Numbered from the stretch's first letter, positions 41,394 to 49,358 are shown. The stretch: 60,686 bases of DNA from an uncultured Collinsella sp. (GCA_958405565.1 CATYEN010000009.1:1-60686), one strand, 5' to 3'. Translations and numbers: made by a program. Notes: generated from the sequence alone by a model not told the origin.

Positions 41394-42473
41394 CTACATC
41401 CTCTCTACGTATCCGTGGACGCCGTTCTCGACCATGACGGCCCTCACGCGGCGCAGCTCGTCTGCCGTGGCGCACTCGATGACCACGCGGTAGCCCCTCT
41501 GCGGTGCTGGGGCCGCATCCTCGGCCACATCCGGCTCGGGGCGCGACGGGACCACCCGCACGCATCTCGGCACGCCCAAGGGCGGCTCAGACTCGGGCTC
41601 GGGCCGCTCGACGGGCGCCGGCTCGGGGTCGAGCGGCAGCGGCTCGGGCTCCGGTGCGGGCGCCATCGCCTGCTCGTAGGTCGCCGCGAGTACAGCGGCC
41701 TTGGCGACCTCCTCGCGGTGCGCGGCGACAGCCGCCGCCACCTCGCCCGAGTCCATCGGCAGCGTCCTCGTCCACCACGCCACGGCCCACGCCTTGGCGA
41801 CCTCCTCGCGGTGCGCGGCGACAGCCGCCGCCACCTCGCCCGAGTCCATCGGCAGCGTCCTCGTCCACCACGCCACGGCCCACGCCTTCTCGGACTCGTC
41901 CGCGTAGTCGAGGCCGTTGACGAACTTGAACTGGTGCAGCAGCTCGCCCACGCGGCGCTCGATGATGCTCTTGGCCTTGACCTCGCCGAAGCTCGCGTTG
42001 AGCCACTTGTCGTCGGCGATGCGCTCGTATGGCACCAAAGGCCCCATCTCGCCCGCGAGGTCGTAGTAGTGGCCCTTGAGCGCGGCGAGGCGGCGGGTCC
42101 TGCACTCGCCGTCGTATCGGTCGATCTCGGCCCTGTACTCATCGGAGAGCGCGTCGATGGGCGCCGTGATCTCGCCGATGGTCTTGTCGAACGTCTTGAG
42201 CAGGTCGTTGTACATCTTCTTCGCGGCCTTGCGCTGCGCCTCGATGGGCTTCTTCACGTCGTTGACCGCCGCGCGGTACTTCTTCGCCGCCTTGAAGTCC
42301 TCGTCATTCTCGATGTGCTTGACGTCCACGTAGTCCGCCAGCTTCTCGTCCACGTTCTCCTTGAGCTTTGCCAGCTTGTCCTCGAGCGTGTCGTCGATGG
42401 CGAGAGACGCCACCAGCGTGTCGAAGTCCTCCTCGAGCGGCACGGCCTCGACCGCCAAAACCTCGTCTGCCAT
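41394..42473 (-). CDS. DUF1351 protein with a perfect 31-residue tandem duplication
   Basis: 359 residues. The N-terminal part (LEDKLAKLKENVDEKLADY, VKKPIEAQRKAAKKMYND) fits DUF1351, a family next to RecT/Bet in phage recombination clusters. Residues about 197-258 are two identical copies of a 31-residue unit starting AWAVAWWTRT. The C-terminal ~60 residues are rich in Pro and Glu, then a short conserved end (YRVVIECATADELRRVRAVM). It precedes no nuclease; its role with Bet is inferred. Confidence 0.8.
   Translation of the reverse strand: MADEVLAVEAVPLEEDFDTLVASLAIDDTLEDKLAKLKENVDEKLADYVDVKHIENDEDFKAAKKYRAAVNDVKKPIEAQRKAAKKMYNDLLKTFDKTIGEITAPIDALSDEYRAEIDRYDGECRTRRLAALKGHYYDLAGEMGPLVPYERIADDKWLNASFGEVKAKSIIERRVGELLHQFKFVNGLDYADESEKAWAVAWWTRTLPMDSGEVAAAVAAHREEVAKAWAVAWWTRTLPMDSGEVAAAVAAHREEVAKAAVLAATYEQAMAPAPEPEPLPLDPEPAPVERPEPESEPPLGVPRCVRVVPSRPEPDVAEDAAPAPQRGYRVVIECATADELRRVRAVMVENGVHGYVERM
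41698..41886 (-). repeat. Perfect 93-bp tandem duplication inside the DUF1351 gene
   Basis: Two identical 93-bp units (41,701-41,793 and 41,794-41,886) plus 3 shared bases. The frame is preserved, adding 31 residues. Identity at silent positions indicates a recent event. Confidence 0.93.
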
Positions 42474-43372
42474 TAGAAGCCTCCCAGAAGGTCGCCGTCG
42501 GTCGCGTACTCGGCGGGCGCGGGCTCATAGACGGGCACGGGCTCCGGCTCGGGTGCGGCGGGCTCGGGTTGCGCCTTGCGGGCCGCGATCTCCTCCTCCA
42601 TCCACGAGGCCGCGCGGCGCGCCTGCATGACCGTCATGTCGTGCATGGAGCCCGACGTGCAGCCCACGGCGGCGCAGATGGCGGCCATGGCCCCGGCGCT
42701 GTCGAGCCCAGTCGCCGCCATGAACGGCTTGAACAGGTCGCGCACGGGCTGCAGGTCGGCCACGGGCTCGACGCTCTCGGCCTCGACGGCTTGAGTGCCG
42801 GCGCGCATGTCCTGCGCGACCTTCTGGTCCATCTCCTCGCCCGTGTACATCCCGCCGAACTCGTCGGGGTAGGCCAGGCGCCACGCGCCGGCCTTGGCGC
42901 ACTTCTCGATCATGACGCCCGGCATCTTCGCCCAGTTACTCTTGCCGGTGCTGTAGTCGGTGAGCGCCAGCTCGACGTATGCGGGCTTCTTGCCGTCGGT
43001 GAACGCGACCTCTGCCCAGCCGCCGATGAGCTGCTCCCCGATCATCTTGTAGACGGCGGAGCCCTTCTTCTTGACGACCTCGCCGTCGCGGAGCACCACG
43101 ACGCCGCTCTCGATGCCGCCGTAGTTGGGCTGCTTGTTCGCGCGGCGGTTGAACACCTGGTAGGAAGTGATGATGCTCGCCGGGGCGTCCTTGTACTTCA
43201 CCAGGTAGACCTCCTTGGTGAAGGGGTTCAGGTGCTGGCGGTTGCACAGCTCGATACACAGCGCCAGCTCGCTTTCGGTCGCGTTCGGGCACAGCCGCTC
43301 GCGGATGTCCTGCGAGGTGAATTTGACGGGCATGCCCGCGTCGTCCTTGAACTCGATGATCTCGTTACTCAT
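42473..43372 (-). CDS. bet: Phage recombinase Bet (RecT family)
   Basis: 299 residues. The signature runs through ALCIELCNRQHLNPFTKEVYLVKY, IITSYQVFNRRANK, YGGIESGVVV, and KCAKAGAWRLAYPDEFGGMYTGEEM. It anneals single strands during phage recombination. The stop overlaps the DUF1351 start by one base. The C-terminal ~60 residues are Pro/Glu-rich and variable. Confidence 0.93.
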   Translation of the reverse strand: MSNEIIEFKDDAGMPVKFTSQDIRERLCPNATESELALCIELCNRQHLNPFTKEVYLVKYKDAPASIITSYQVFNRRANKQPNYGGIESGVVVLRDGEVVKKKGSAVYKMIGEQLIGGWAEVAFTDGKKPAYVELALTDYSTGKSNWAKMPGVMIEKCAKAGAWRLAYPDEFGGMYTGEEMDQKVAQDMRAGTQAVEAESVEPVADLQPVRDLFKPFMAATGLDSAGAMAAICAAVGCTSGSMHDMTVMQARRAASWMEEEIAARKAQPEPAAPEPEPVPVYEPAPAEYATDGDLLGGF

Positions 43373-43661
43373 CGACGCTCACCCCGCAGCCGAAGATCTT
43401 GGAGATGGTGGCGACGGCGCCGCTCTCGGCGTAGGCGTCATCGCACTCCTTGGCGTACGTGATGATGACGGCCAGGAAGTCGCGGTCGAACTCGATGGGC
43501 TCCTCGTCCATCAGCGCGGGCGCGACCGCCATGCCGTAGGCGACGCCGCGGAGCACCGCCGGGTCGACGTCGCGCTCGAGCGCCTCGGCGTTGAGCTCCG
43601 TATTGATGAGGACGTTGCCCACGGCCTGCCTCATGAGCTCCTTGAATACCTTCCGTTTCAT
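43365..43661 (-). CDS. Small phage early protein, unknown
   Basis: 98 residues from MKRKVFKELMRQAVGNVL, with an acidic C-terminus. Preceded by the recurring ACGAAACGGAGG-type leader. It overlaps bet by 8 bp. No family recognised. Confidence 0.62.
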   Translation of the reverse strand: MKRKVFKELMRQAVGNVLINTELNAEALERDVDPAVLRGVAYGMAVAPALMDEEPIEFDRDFLAVIITYAKECDDAYAESGAVATISKIFGCGVSVDE

Positions 43662-43663
43662 TT

Positions 43664-44116
43664 CTATTCCTCCGTTTCGTCCCTGCGCCCGGACCACCCG
43701 GGCGCTATCGATATGTCCATGCGCTCGGCCTGCCCGCGCACCCTGGGGTGCTTTATCACGTGCTGGTCGACCACCTGCGCGTCGTCGGCCCAGACGAGCC
43801 CGTTGAGCGCGTCCATGACCAGCTTGGCCTCGTTGTCCGCGTCCGGCCTGTAGGTGTCCGGCTCCGAGCGCACGCTCTTGGGCCGGCTTTCCGGCAGCGG
43901 CCGGTAGGCGTCGACGGTGAGAATCACCGGCTCGTGCGGGCCGAAGGGCAGGGTCTGGATGCCCGCCTCTGCCATCGCCTCCCGACACGCCGCCGCGATG
44001 GCCCGCTCGTTCTTGATCGTGTAGTCGGGCGTGTACATCCGTGCGTGCCGGCGGTCGAGCCTGTGGCGCTGCTTGCCTGCCGCGAACGTGACGGTGAACT
44101 CGATGCGCGCCGTCAT
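43664..44116 (-). CDS. rusA: RusA-family Holliday-junction endonuclease
   Basis: 150 residues. The pattern KNERAIAAACREAM, then YRPDADNEAKLVMDALNGLVWADDAQV with clustered Asp residues is the RusA active site. It resolves branched DNA during recombination or before packaging. Start at 44,116 gives the usual RusA length. Confidence 0.9.
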   Translation of the reverse strand: MTARIEFTVTFAAGKQRHRLDRRHARMYTPDYTIKNERAIAAACREAMAEAGIQTLPFGPHEPVILTVDAYRPLPESRPKSVRSEPDTYRPDADNEAKLVMDALNGLVWADDAQVVDQHVIKHPRVRGQAERMDISIAPGWSGRRDETEE

Positions 44117-44247
44117 GCCGGCACCGCCCCGAACAGGGCGAGCACGGCCCACAGCACGGCCGGCATCACCACGTAGTCGATGAGCCAGCAGAGCGCGACG
44201 AGCCCCGCCGCGGCGCCCGCCGCCCTAAGCGGCCCCGAAAAGCGCAC
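44113..44247 (-). CDS. 44-residue membrane peptide
   Basis: GTG start at 44,247 with GGGAGG 6 nt upstream. Two short hydrophobic stretches (AAGAAAGLVALCWLI, VVMPAVLWAVLALFG). Overlaps rusA by 4 bp, which supports translation. Function unknown. Confidence 0.55.
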   Translation of the reverse strand: MRFSGPLRAAGAAAGLVALCWLIDYVVMPAVLWAVLALFGAVPA

Positions 44248-44479
44248 GGGACACCTCCCGGACCTCGACGGCGTCGGCTCGCAGCAGCTCGTCGATGTCG
44301 TCCTTGTTGACCAGCTTGGCGCGGTTAGGGCTGCGCGGGTCGCTGCCGGGCGACCAGTAGGCGCGGAGCCTCCCGGTCGCGATGAGCTGCGCGATGCGCT
44401 CCTTGCCGAGGCGGGCGTACGACGCGGCCTCGGACTGCGTGAGCCACGGGCTGCCGTAGCGGTCGGCCTTCCCGTCCAT
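44225..44479 (-). CDS. Excisionase-like helix-turn-helix protein
   Basis: 84 residues. WLTQSEAASYARLGKERIAQLIATGRLRAYW and KLVNKDDIDELLRAD follow the HTH_17/MerR-like excisionase layout. It is distant from the integrase and in the opposite orientation, so a role in early regulation is as likely as excision. Two recurring leaders precede it. Confidence 0.7.
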   Translation of the reverse strand: MDGKADRYGSPWLTQSEAASYARLGKERIAQLIATGRLRAYWSPGSDPRSPNRAKLVNKDDIDELLRADAVEVREVSRALFGAA

Positions 44480-44605
44480 GCAATCTCCTCCATTTCGTTT
44501 ACCTCCGTTTCGTGTAGAGCCCCGCCGCCGGGCCGCGCCACCGAGTCGCCGGGCGCGGCCCCTCGCAGGAAGGCGGGGCGGGCGTAGGGGTCCCGCCCCC
44601 GGCAC

Positions 44606-44661
44606 GGCACCGGCTGGAACGTCCGCAGTGTTAGCTATCGGAGACCTGCGGAACCGGTGCC
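44606..44661. other. Structured intergenic element (nested inverted repeats)
   Basis: Outer 8-bp arms ggcaccgg / ccggtgcc enclose inner 6-bp arms ccgcag / ctgcgg and a 17-nt apical loop. It fills part of a 216-bp gap between the SPFH gene and the excisionase-like gene. The rest (44,514-44,605) is very GC-rich with further potential pairing. Possible replication origin or structured RNA; no coding potential supported. Confidence 0.55.
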
Positions 44662-44695
44662 GCCCCGGGGACGGCCCGCGCGCGGCGGGCGGCCC

Positions 44696-45667
44696 CTACT
44701 TGGTGCCAACCAGCGGCTGGGAGCCCTCGGGCACGACGACGAGGTTGCCGTCCTTTCCGATGCTCTTGAGCGCGTCGATGTAGTGCTGCTGGAGGACCTG
44801 GTCGTTCAGCGAGTTCGCGAGGACCGCGTTGGCGTCCGCCTCACCCTGGGCCTCGATCTTCTTTGTCTCGGCCTCGACCTTGGCCGTCTCCTGCTCGTTC
44901 TGGGCCTTCTGCTTCGCGACCTCGGCGGCCTGAGCCTCGCTGTAGCTCTTGGTGATGTTCTTCGGGTAGCGGACGTCCTGCACGCTCACCTGCTCCACCG
45001 TGAGGCCTATGCCCTTCCACTTCTCGGTGAGGGCCTTCTGGACGGCCTTGGTGAACTGGGAGCGGTCGGTGAGCATCGTCACCGTGTCGAATCCGCCCGA
45101 GACCTCGCGGGTGACGGCGCGGACGTCGTTGGAGATGTACTTCTCCACGAAGCTCTCCTGCGTGCCGTACTCGCTGTAGAGGCTGAGCGCGGCGTCGGGG
45201 TTCAGGGAGTAGTTGACCTGGATGTCGATGTTGGCGCTGGCGCCCGACTTGTCGTTGATGGATACCTGCTTGCCCTCGTAGGAGCCGCCGTCCACCTCGT
45301 AGTCGGTGTCCCCGTAGAAGTTGATGAGGTTGTTGCGGACGTCGTAGGTCACGACGTCCTGCCAGGGGGCCTTGGCGTGGAAACCGGCCTCGGAGGTCGA
45401 GCCGGCGAGCGAGCCGCCGAGGTTGCGGATTACGCAGACCTCGCCGGTGTCCTGCGTGTAGAGGCAGGCGGTGGCGGCGATGATGGCGCCTGTCAGCACG
45501 AGGGGCAGGGCGCACGCGGGCGAGACGATGCGGGCCTCGTACCTGTTGCCCCAATGGTCCGCGGGCCCGGCGGCCTTCTCGCGCTCGGCCTCGTTATACC
45601 GCTTGATGGCGACGGCGGCGGCCACGCCGCCGAGTCCCAGACCAGCTCCGATAATCAGTTGAATCAT
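44696..45667 (-). CDS. Phage-encoded SPFH (stomatin/prohibitin/HflKC) membrane protein
   Basis: 323 residues. An N-terminal hydrophobic helix (1-22) and a second (46-70) are followed by the SPFH/band-7 domain (GEVCVIRNLGGSLAGST, GFHAKAPWQDVVTYDVR, FVEKYISNDVRAVTREVSG). A long Ala/Glu coiled coil (AEVAKQKAQNEQETAKVEAETKK) follows. SPFH proteins form membrane rings and regulate FtsH in hosts. In a phage early region it could alter the host membrane, protect lysis timing or block superinfection; all inference. Confidence 0.85.
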   Translation of the reverse strand: MIQLIIGAGLGLGGVAAAVAIKRYNEAEREKAAGPADHWGNRYEARIVSPACALPLVLTGAIIAATACLYTQDTGEVCVIRNLGGSLAGSTSEAGFHAKAPWQDVVTYDVRNNLINFYGDTDYEVDGGSYEGKQVSINDKSGASANIDIQVNYSLNPDAALSLYSEYGTQESFVEKYISNDVRAVTREVSGGFDTVTMLTDRSQFTKAVQKALTEKWKGIGLTVEQVSVQDVRYPKNITKSYSEAQAAEVAKQKAQNEQETAKVEAETKKIEAQGEADANAVLANSLNDQVLQQHYIDALKSIGKDGNLVVVPEGSQPLVGTK

Positions 45668-45715
45668 GTTCGTGTTTCCCTTCGTTTCGTTTGGTCAAAA
45701 TCTAGAGAGCCGCGG

Positions 45716-46027
45716 CTACTCGCCGCCCTTGAGGTGGAAGCGCGTCCACTCGCCCGCGGCGATGCCGACATCCACCGGCTGGATGTCCGGGTCGATGGCG
45801 TCGGCGGTGTTCATCGTCACCGTGCGCTCGACGAAGCACATGGTCGCCTCGTCGCCGCGCATGAGCTCGTCCAGACGCCCGCGGGCGTCGAGGAACGACT
45901 CGAAGGCCTCGTAGTGCCAGCCGTCCCCGTCGTCGCACCAGCCGACGATGGCGTCGATGCCCGAGAAGCCGCGCGGGACCTCGATCTCGAAGGACTTCCC
46001 GCGGCCGTGCCTGATGTACTCCCTCAT
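45716..46027 (-). CDS. Small phage early protein, unknown
   Basis: 103 residues, MREYIRHGRGKSFEIEVPRG... with acidic centre and two Cys. The next gene ends 10 bp upstream. No family recognised. Confidence 0.6.
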   Translation of the reverse strand: MREYIRHGRGKSFEIEVPRGFSGIDAIVGWCDDGDGWHYEAFESFLDARGRLDELMRGDEATMCFVERTVTMNTADAIDPDIQPVDVGIAAGEWTRFHLKGGE

Positions 46028-46037
46028 GTCGCCCTCC

Positions 46038-46319
46038 CTAGCGCTCGTCGATGGTCTCGTCGCGGACCAGCTCGGTGAAGTCCGTCGACCAGCCGATGCC
46101 GTTGGCGGTGAAGCGCACGGAGGTGTGCACGCAGTAGCGCGCGCCGGCGATCTCGGCGCTGTCCAGGTCGCCCTCCAGCATGCTCACGGCCTCGGGCGTG
46201 AAGCCGAACAGGGCGCAGATGCGGTTCACGACCGACCCGGACGTCTCGCACATGGCGCCGTCGAGGTCCTCGTTCGGTGCGAAGACGACGTGGTAGCGGT
46301 AGTTCTTCTTGGTGTTCAT
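46038..46319 (-). CDS. Small phage early protein, unknown
   Basis: 93 residues, opening MNTKKNYRYHVVFAPNEDLDG. Three Cys and a beta-rich end (RYCVHTSVRFTANGIGWSTDF). No family recognised. Confidence 0.6.
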   Translation of the reverse strand: MNTKKNYRYHVVFAPNEDLDGAMCETSGSVVNRICALFGFTPEAVSMLEGDLDSAEIAGARYCVHTSVRFTANGIGWSTDFTELVRDETIDER

Positions 46320-46329
46320 TTCGCCCTCC

Positions 46330-46440
46330 CTAGAGCTCGAAGTCGGAAAAGTCGCGGGGCTGCTCGTCGGCGGCCTCGACGGTGACGGTCTCGGGCAGGT
46401 TCCAGCCGCCCAGCTCGATCTCGGTGAAGTTCTCGTTCAT
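46330..46440 (-). CDS. 36-residue acidic phage peptide
   Basis: MNENFTEIELGGWNLPETVT... ending DFSDFEL. It has the recurring AACGAAACGGAGAG leader upstream, as other early genes do. Probably the first translated gene after the Cro-like regulator. Confidence 0.55.
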   Translation of the reverse strand: MNENFTEIELGGWNLPETVTVEAADEQPRDFSDFEL

Positions 46441-46469
46441 GGTTCTCTCCGTTTCGTTAAATGCAAACT

Positions 46470-46667
46470 TTAACTTTCCTCTGTTGCCAAAAAAATATCG
46501 TCGCGAGTGATGCCGAGGAATGTCAGGACCCTTTCGAGGTCCTTGGCTCGCATCTCTCCGGGATAAAGCTCGTAGCGGTCGTAAGTCGGTTGGCTGACTC
46601 CCAACATTCGCTGAACTGCGACTTTCTTAACCCCTTTGCTCTCGCGAACATCTCGCAGGGTGTTCAA
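46470..46667 (-). CDS. Cro-like XRE repressor
   Basis: 65 residues from a TTG start with GGAGG 5 nt upstream. The HTH runs from about 15 to 37 (KKVAVQRMLGVSQPTYDRYE). It is divergent from the S24-type repressor across a short operator region, the standard Cro position. Confidence 0.82.
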   Translation of the reverse strand: MNTLRDVRESKGVKKVAVQRMLGVSQPTYDRYELYPGEMRAKDLERVLTFLGITRDDIFLATEES

Positions 46668-46726
46668 GTGGCCTCCTCTCTCTTGCTGAACTAATAGTAA
46701 ATCTTTCTTTGCATCGTGTAAACAAA

Positions 46727-46768
46727 AACTTTTCTAGATTGAAAAGTTTTCTTTTCTAAAATGAAAAG
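46727..46768. promoter_or_regulatory. Paired operators of the lysogeny switch
   Basis: Two related inverted repeats lie between the divergent regulators: AACTTTTC-TAGATT-GAAAAGTT (46,727-46,748) and CTTTTC-TAAAAT-GAAAAG (46,751-46,768). Their centres are 22 bp apart, two helical turns, suited to cooperative binding of dimers. A TATACAT -10-like box for the repressor follows at about 46,775. Confidence 0.8.
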
Positions 46769-46797
46769 TAAAGTTATACATAGGCAAGGAGAGGCCC

Positions 46798-47418
46798 ATG
46801 GAAATCGGTAAAAACCTTCGCCGGCTCAGAAACAAAGCCGGGCTAACTCAGCAGGAAATAGCCGACAAACTCGATGTGTCGCGAGTTGCAATCGGTCAGT
46901 GGGAATCTGAGAAGTCGATGCCCAGAAGGGCGAACCTCGAGCAGTTAGCCGACCTCTTCGGCACCACGGTGGCCGACCTCATGGGCGAGGACGCCTCCGA
47001 GGCCGCGATCAGCGGCGCGTCGCGCATGGTGCCCCTGCTGGGCTTCGCGCACATGGGCGAGCCGTGCGACGAGGGGAACCTCGCCGACGAGGTCGAGGTG
47101 CCCGCCTCCATCGCCGAGGCCCACCCGCGCGGGTTCATGGTCCACGCCCAGGGCGGCTGCATGGACAACCGGTTCCCCCACGACGCGCTGCTGCTCGTCG
47201 ACCCCGACATGGAGCCGGTCAACGGCCAGCCGGTGCTCGCCGAGACGTCCGACTACGGCGCCGTGGTGCGCAACTACACCCGGGGGCGCTCGACCGTGAT
47301 GCTCACGGCGGACAGCCACAGCGGCGAGTACGACGACATCCTCGCCGGCCCTGGCGACGAGCCCGTGGTCTGCAAGGGCCGCGTCGTCTGGTACATGGGC
47401 GAGCGGGACGAGAGGTAG
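46798..47418 (+). CDS. CI-like repressor with S24 peptidase-type domain lacking the Ser/Lys dyad
   Basis: 206 residues. N-terminal XRE HTH (about 14-38, LTQQEIADKLDVSRVAIGQWE). The C-terminal S24-like fold has GGCMDNRFP at the place of the family GDSM, so Cys121 stands for the catalytic Ser. DYGAVVRNY places Arg158 where Lys is expected, and the usual Ala-Gly cleavage site reads Met-Gly (86-87). RecA-stimulated self-cleavage may therefore be absent or altered. AAGGAG precedes the ATG. Confidence 0.88.
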   Translation: MEIGKNLRRLRNKAGLTQQEIADKLDVSRVAIGQWESEKSMPRRANLEQLADLFGTTVADLMGEDASEAAISGASRMVPLLGFAHMGEPCDEGNLADEVEVPASIAEAHPRGFMVHAQGGCMDNRFPHDALLLVDPDMEPVNGQPVLAETSDYGAVVRNYTRGRSTVMLTADSHSGEYDDILAGPGDEPVVCKGRVVWYMGERDER

Positions 47419-47422
47419 CGCC

Positions 47423-48025
47423 ATGGGGTTCTTCAAAGAGGCCCGCGACGCCTTCGTGACGGCGTGGCACGAGGAGTTCGACGGCAAGGACATGAAGAAG
47501 GAGTTCCGCGACGCCTTCATCGAGGGCTGGGAGAACGGGTGGAGCGGCGGCTCGGGGATATACGAGCACGGCCGCGAGGTCAGCAACGCCGAGATGGCGC
47601 GCTGCCGCCGGGCGCACGACGAGCAGGAGGCCGCATATATGCGCGAGCAGGTGGAGACGCGCGGGGCGCTCGCGGACGCCGGCGCCAACGTAGAGGCCAT
47701 CGACGCGGCCCGCGTGCTGGCGGACGCCCGCGACATAGCGGACGGCCTGTGCCGCGCCCGTATCGGCGAGGCCGCGGAGCATTCCGAGCCGCTCATCGAC
47801 TGGCGGCCGCTCACGAAGTCCGGCAAGGCGCCGAAGTGCGTGGCCCGCGCCTCGGCGGTATGGGACCGCCCGAACGGCGACAGCGTGATAGTCCACATGG
47901 GCTACACGGCGGACGCGCGGCCCTACACGGCAGACGTCCACATATGGACGGCCGGCGAGCGCTACTCGTACAAGATCAGGACCGTCGGCGGCGACCTCGC
48001 CGTCACGGGCGAGGGGCCGGCATAG
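47423..48025 (+). CDS. Lysogeny-region protein of unknown function
   Basis: 200 residues, 4 bp after the repressor and co-directional with it, so probably expressed in the lysogen. The N-terminal 40 residues are aromatic amphipathic helices (MGFFKEARDAFVTAWHEEF, FIEGWENGW). The middle is Ala/Arg-rich and helical. The last 80 residues are beta-rich (VARASAVWDRPNGDSVIVHMGY). Position is typical for superinfection-exclusion or host-modifying genes, but no family is recognised. Confidence 0.68.
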   Translation: MGFFKEARDAFVTAWHEEFDGKDMKKEFRDAFIEGWENGWSGGSGIYEHGREVSNAEMARCRRAHDEQEAAYMREQVETRGALADAGANVEAIDAARVLADARDIADGLCRARIGEAAEHSEPLIDWRPLTKSGKAPKCVARASAVWDRPNGDSVIVHMGYTADARPYTADVHIWTAGERYSYKIRTVGGDLAVTGEGPA

Positions 48026-48042
48026 CCCCTCGGCACAGAAAA

Positions 48043-48081
48043 GCCGCCCCGCGCGCAGCTGGAACCTAGGCGCGGGGCGGC
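48043..48081 (-). terminator. Terminator-like hairpin between the lysogeny gene and integrase
   Basis: A perfect 11-bp stem gccgccccgcg / cgcggggcggc with a 17-nt loop. The T run (TTTTCTG) is on the minus-strand side, so it would stop antisense transcription coming from the integrase side. Confidence 0.6.
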
Positions 48082-48137
48082 GGTAGGAATGCCGGGACGA
48101 AACGGGGATAAGGCCCGGGCAACCCATAGGAGTCATT

Positions 48138-49292
48138 ATGGCACAGGATGCACGCGAGCGCAGGCGGGCCGGGTCGTACACGGAGGTCAGGCCAGGCGTC
48201 TGGGCCGTGCGGGCCTCGTCCGGGCGCCGCGCGGACGGCAAGCGCCGCACGCTCAGGTCGACGGTCCGCGGGACCGAGCGCGACGCGGAGGTGGAGGCCG
48301 TGCGCCTCGTGGCGGAGCTCGGCCGGGCCGAATCGCTCGGCGACTCGCTCACGCTCGCCCAGTACTACCGCGGCGTGTTCAGGAAGCAGCCCAGCAGCCG
48401 CGGGACGCCCCGCAGCGCGGCGACGCTTCGCCAGTACGACGGATACATGGAGCGCGACGTGCTCCCCCGCATCGGCGGCAGGCCGCTGAACGCCCTCACC
48501 CACGGCGAGATAAAGGCCACGGTGCAGGCCTCGCCCTGCCCCGCCAACTGCAAGCGCGTGCTGCGCATCGTCCTGCGCGCCGCCTACAACGACGAGCTGA
48601 TGGCCGACCGCCCCATGGAGCGCCGCATCGTGACGCCGTCCAGGCGCCGCCCGCAGCGCGACCCGTGGGACGCCGCCGAGGCCGCCGCCGCGCTGGACCT
48701 CATGCGCGGCCGCCCGCTCGAGGCGTACCTCATACTCGGGCTGTCGGGCCTGCGCCTCGAGGAGGCGCTGGCGATCTCGCCGGCCGCCGTGGTCCCGCAG
48801 GTCACGTTCGACCTCGCCACCGGCACCGAGGTCCGCACGCTCACGGCGATGGTCGAGCGCACCTACACCGACGCCGACGGCCTCATGGAGAAGGCCAAGA
48901 CGGAGTTCTCCGCGCGCCCCGTGCCGGTCATCGTCGCCGGGCGCTCCCGCCTGCTCGAGATCATCGCGGCGACGCGCCCCGACCCGGGCGACCCGGCGGC
49001 CGTCGACGCCTGGCGCCGCTCGCGCCTCGTGCCCCTGCGCGGGGACACGCTCTACAAGAGGTGGAGGGCGGAGCTCGAGGCGCTGGGCCTGCGCTTCATC
49101 CCGCCCGACATGCTCCGCCACACGTCCGAGACGATGATGCAGGCGGCGAACCTGCCCGACACGCTCGTGTCCCGCCTCCACGGCCACACGCAGCTCGAGA
49201 CGGACTACCGGCACTACCTCCGCCCGGGCGTCGCGCAGATGGAGCAGGCGGCCCGCGAGGTGCATAGAATCATGCCCGGCGGGGAGTCGTAG
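48138..49292 (+). CDS. int: Phage integrase, tyrosine recombinase
   Basis: 384 residues. An N-terminal arm-binding-like domain and SAM-like core domain are followed by the catalytic part: Arg in LSGLRLEEAL, LRHTSETM, HGHTQ and the nucleophile Tyr in the ETDYRHY segment. At the usual HxxR position the text reads PDMLRHT, with Asp in place of the first His. AGGAG lies 5 nt before the ATG. The gene ends 66 bp before the right attachment repeat. Confidence 0.93.
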   Translation: MAQDARERRRAGSYTEVRPGVWAVRASSGRRADGKRRTLRSTVRGTERDAEVEAVRLVAELGRAESLGDSLTLAQYYRGVFRKQPSSRGTPRSAATLRQYDGYMERDVLPRIGGRPLNALTHGEIKATVQASPCPANCKRVLRIVLRAAYNDELMADRPMERRIVTPSRRRPQRDPWDAAEAAAALDLMRGRPLEAYLILGLSGLRLEEALAISPAAVVPQVTFDLATGTEVRTLTAMVERTYTDADGLMEKAKTEFSARPVPVIVAGRSRLLEIIAATRPDPGDPAAVDAWRRSRLVPLRGDTLYKRWRAELEALGLRFIPPDMLRHTSETMMQAANLPDTLVSRLHGHTQLETDYRHYLRPGVAQMEQAAREVHRIMPGGES

Positions 49293-49325
49293 CGCGCCGC
49301 GGTGCGCCGCCGAATTTTATGCAAA

Positions 49326-49354
49326 AGGCCGGGCACACGGCCCGGCCTGTTGTT
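49326..49354. terminator. Bidirectional terminator between integrase and tRNA
   Basis: A perfect 9-bp stem aggccgggc / gcccggcct with a 5-nt loop. GTTGTTTT follows on the plus strand (integrase) and CTTTTGC on the minus strand. In the lysogen it replaces the host terminator for the tRNA. Confidence 0.85.
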
Positions 49355-49358
49355 TTAT

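Noticed and set aside
41698..41886. Tandem 93-bp units as a CRISPR or other array
   Set aside because: Only two units, in frame within a protein gene and without spacers.
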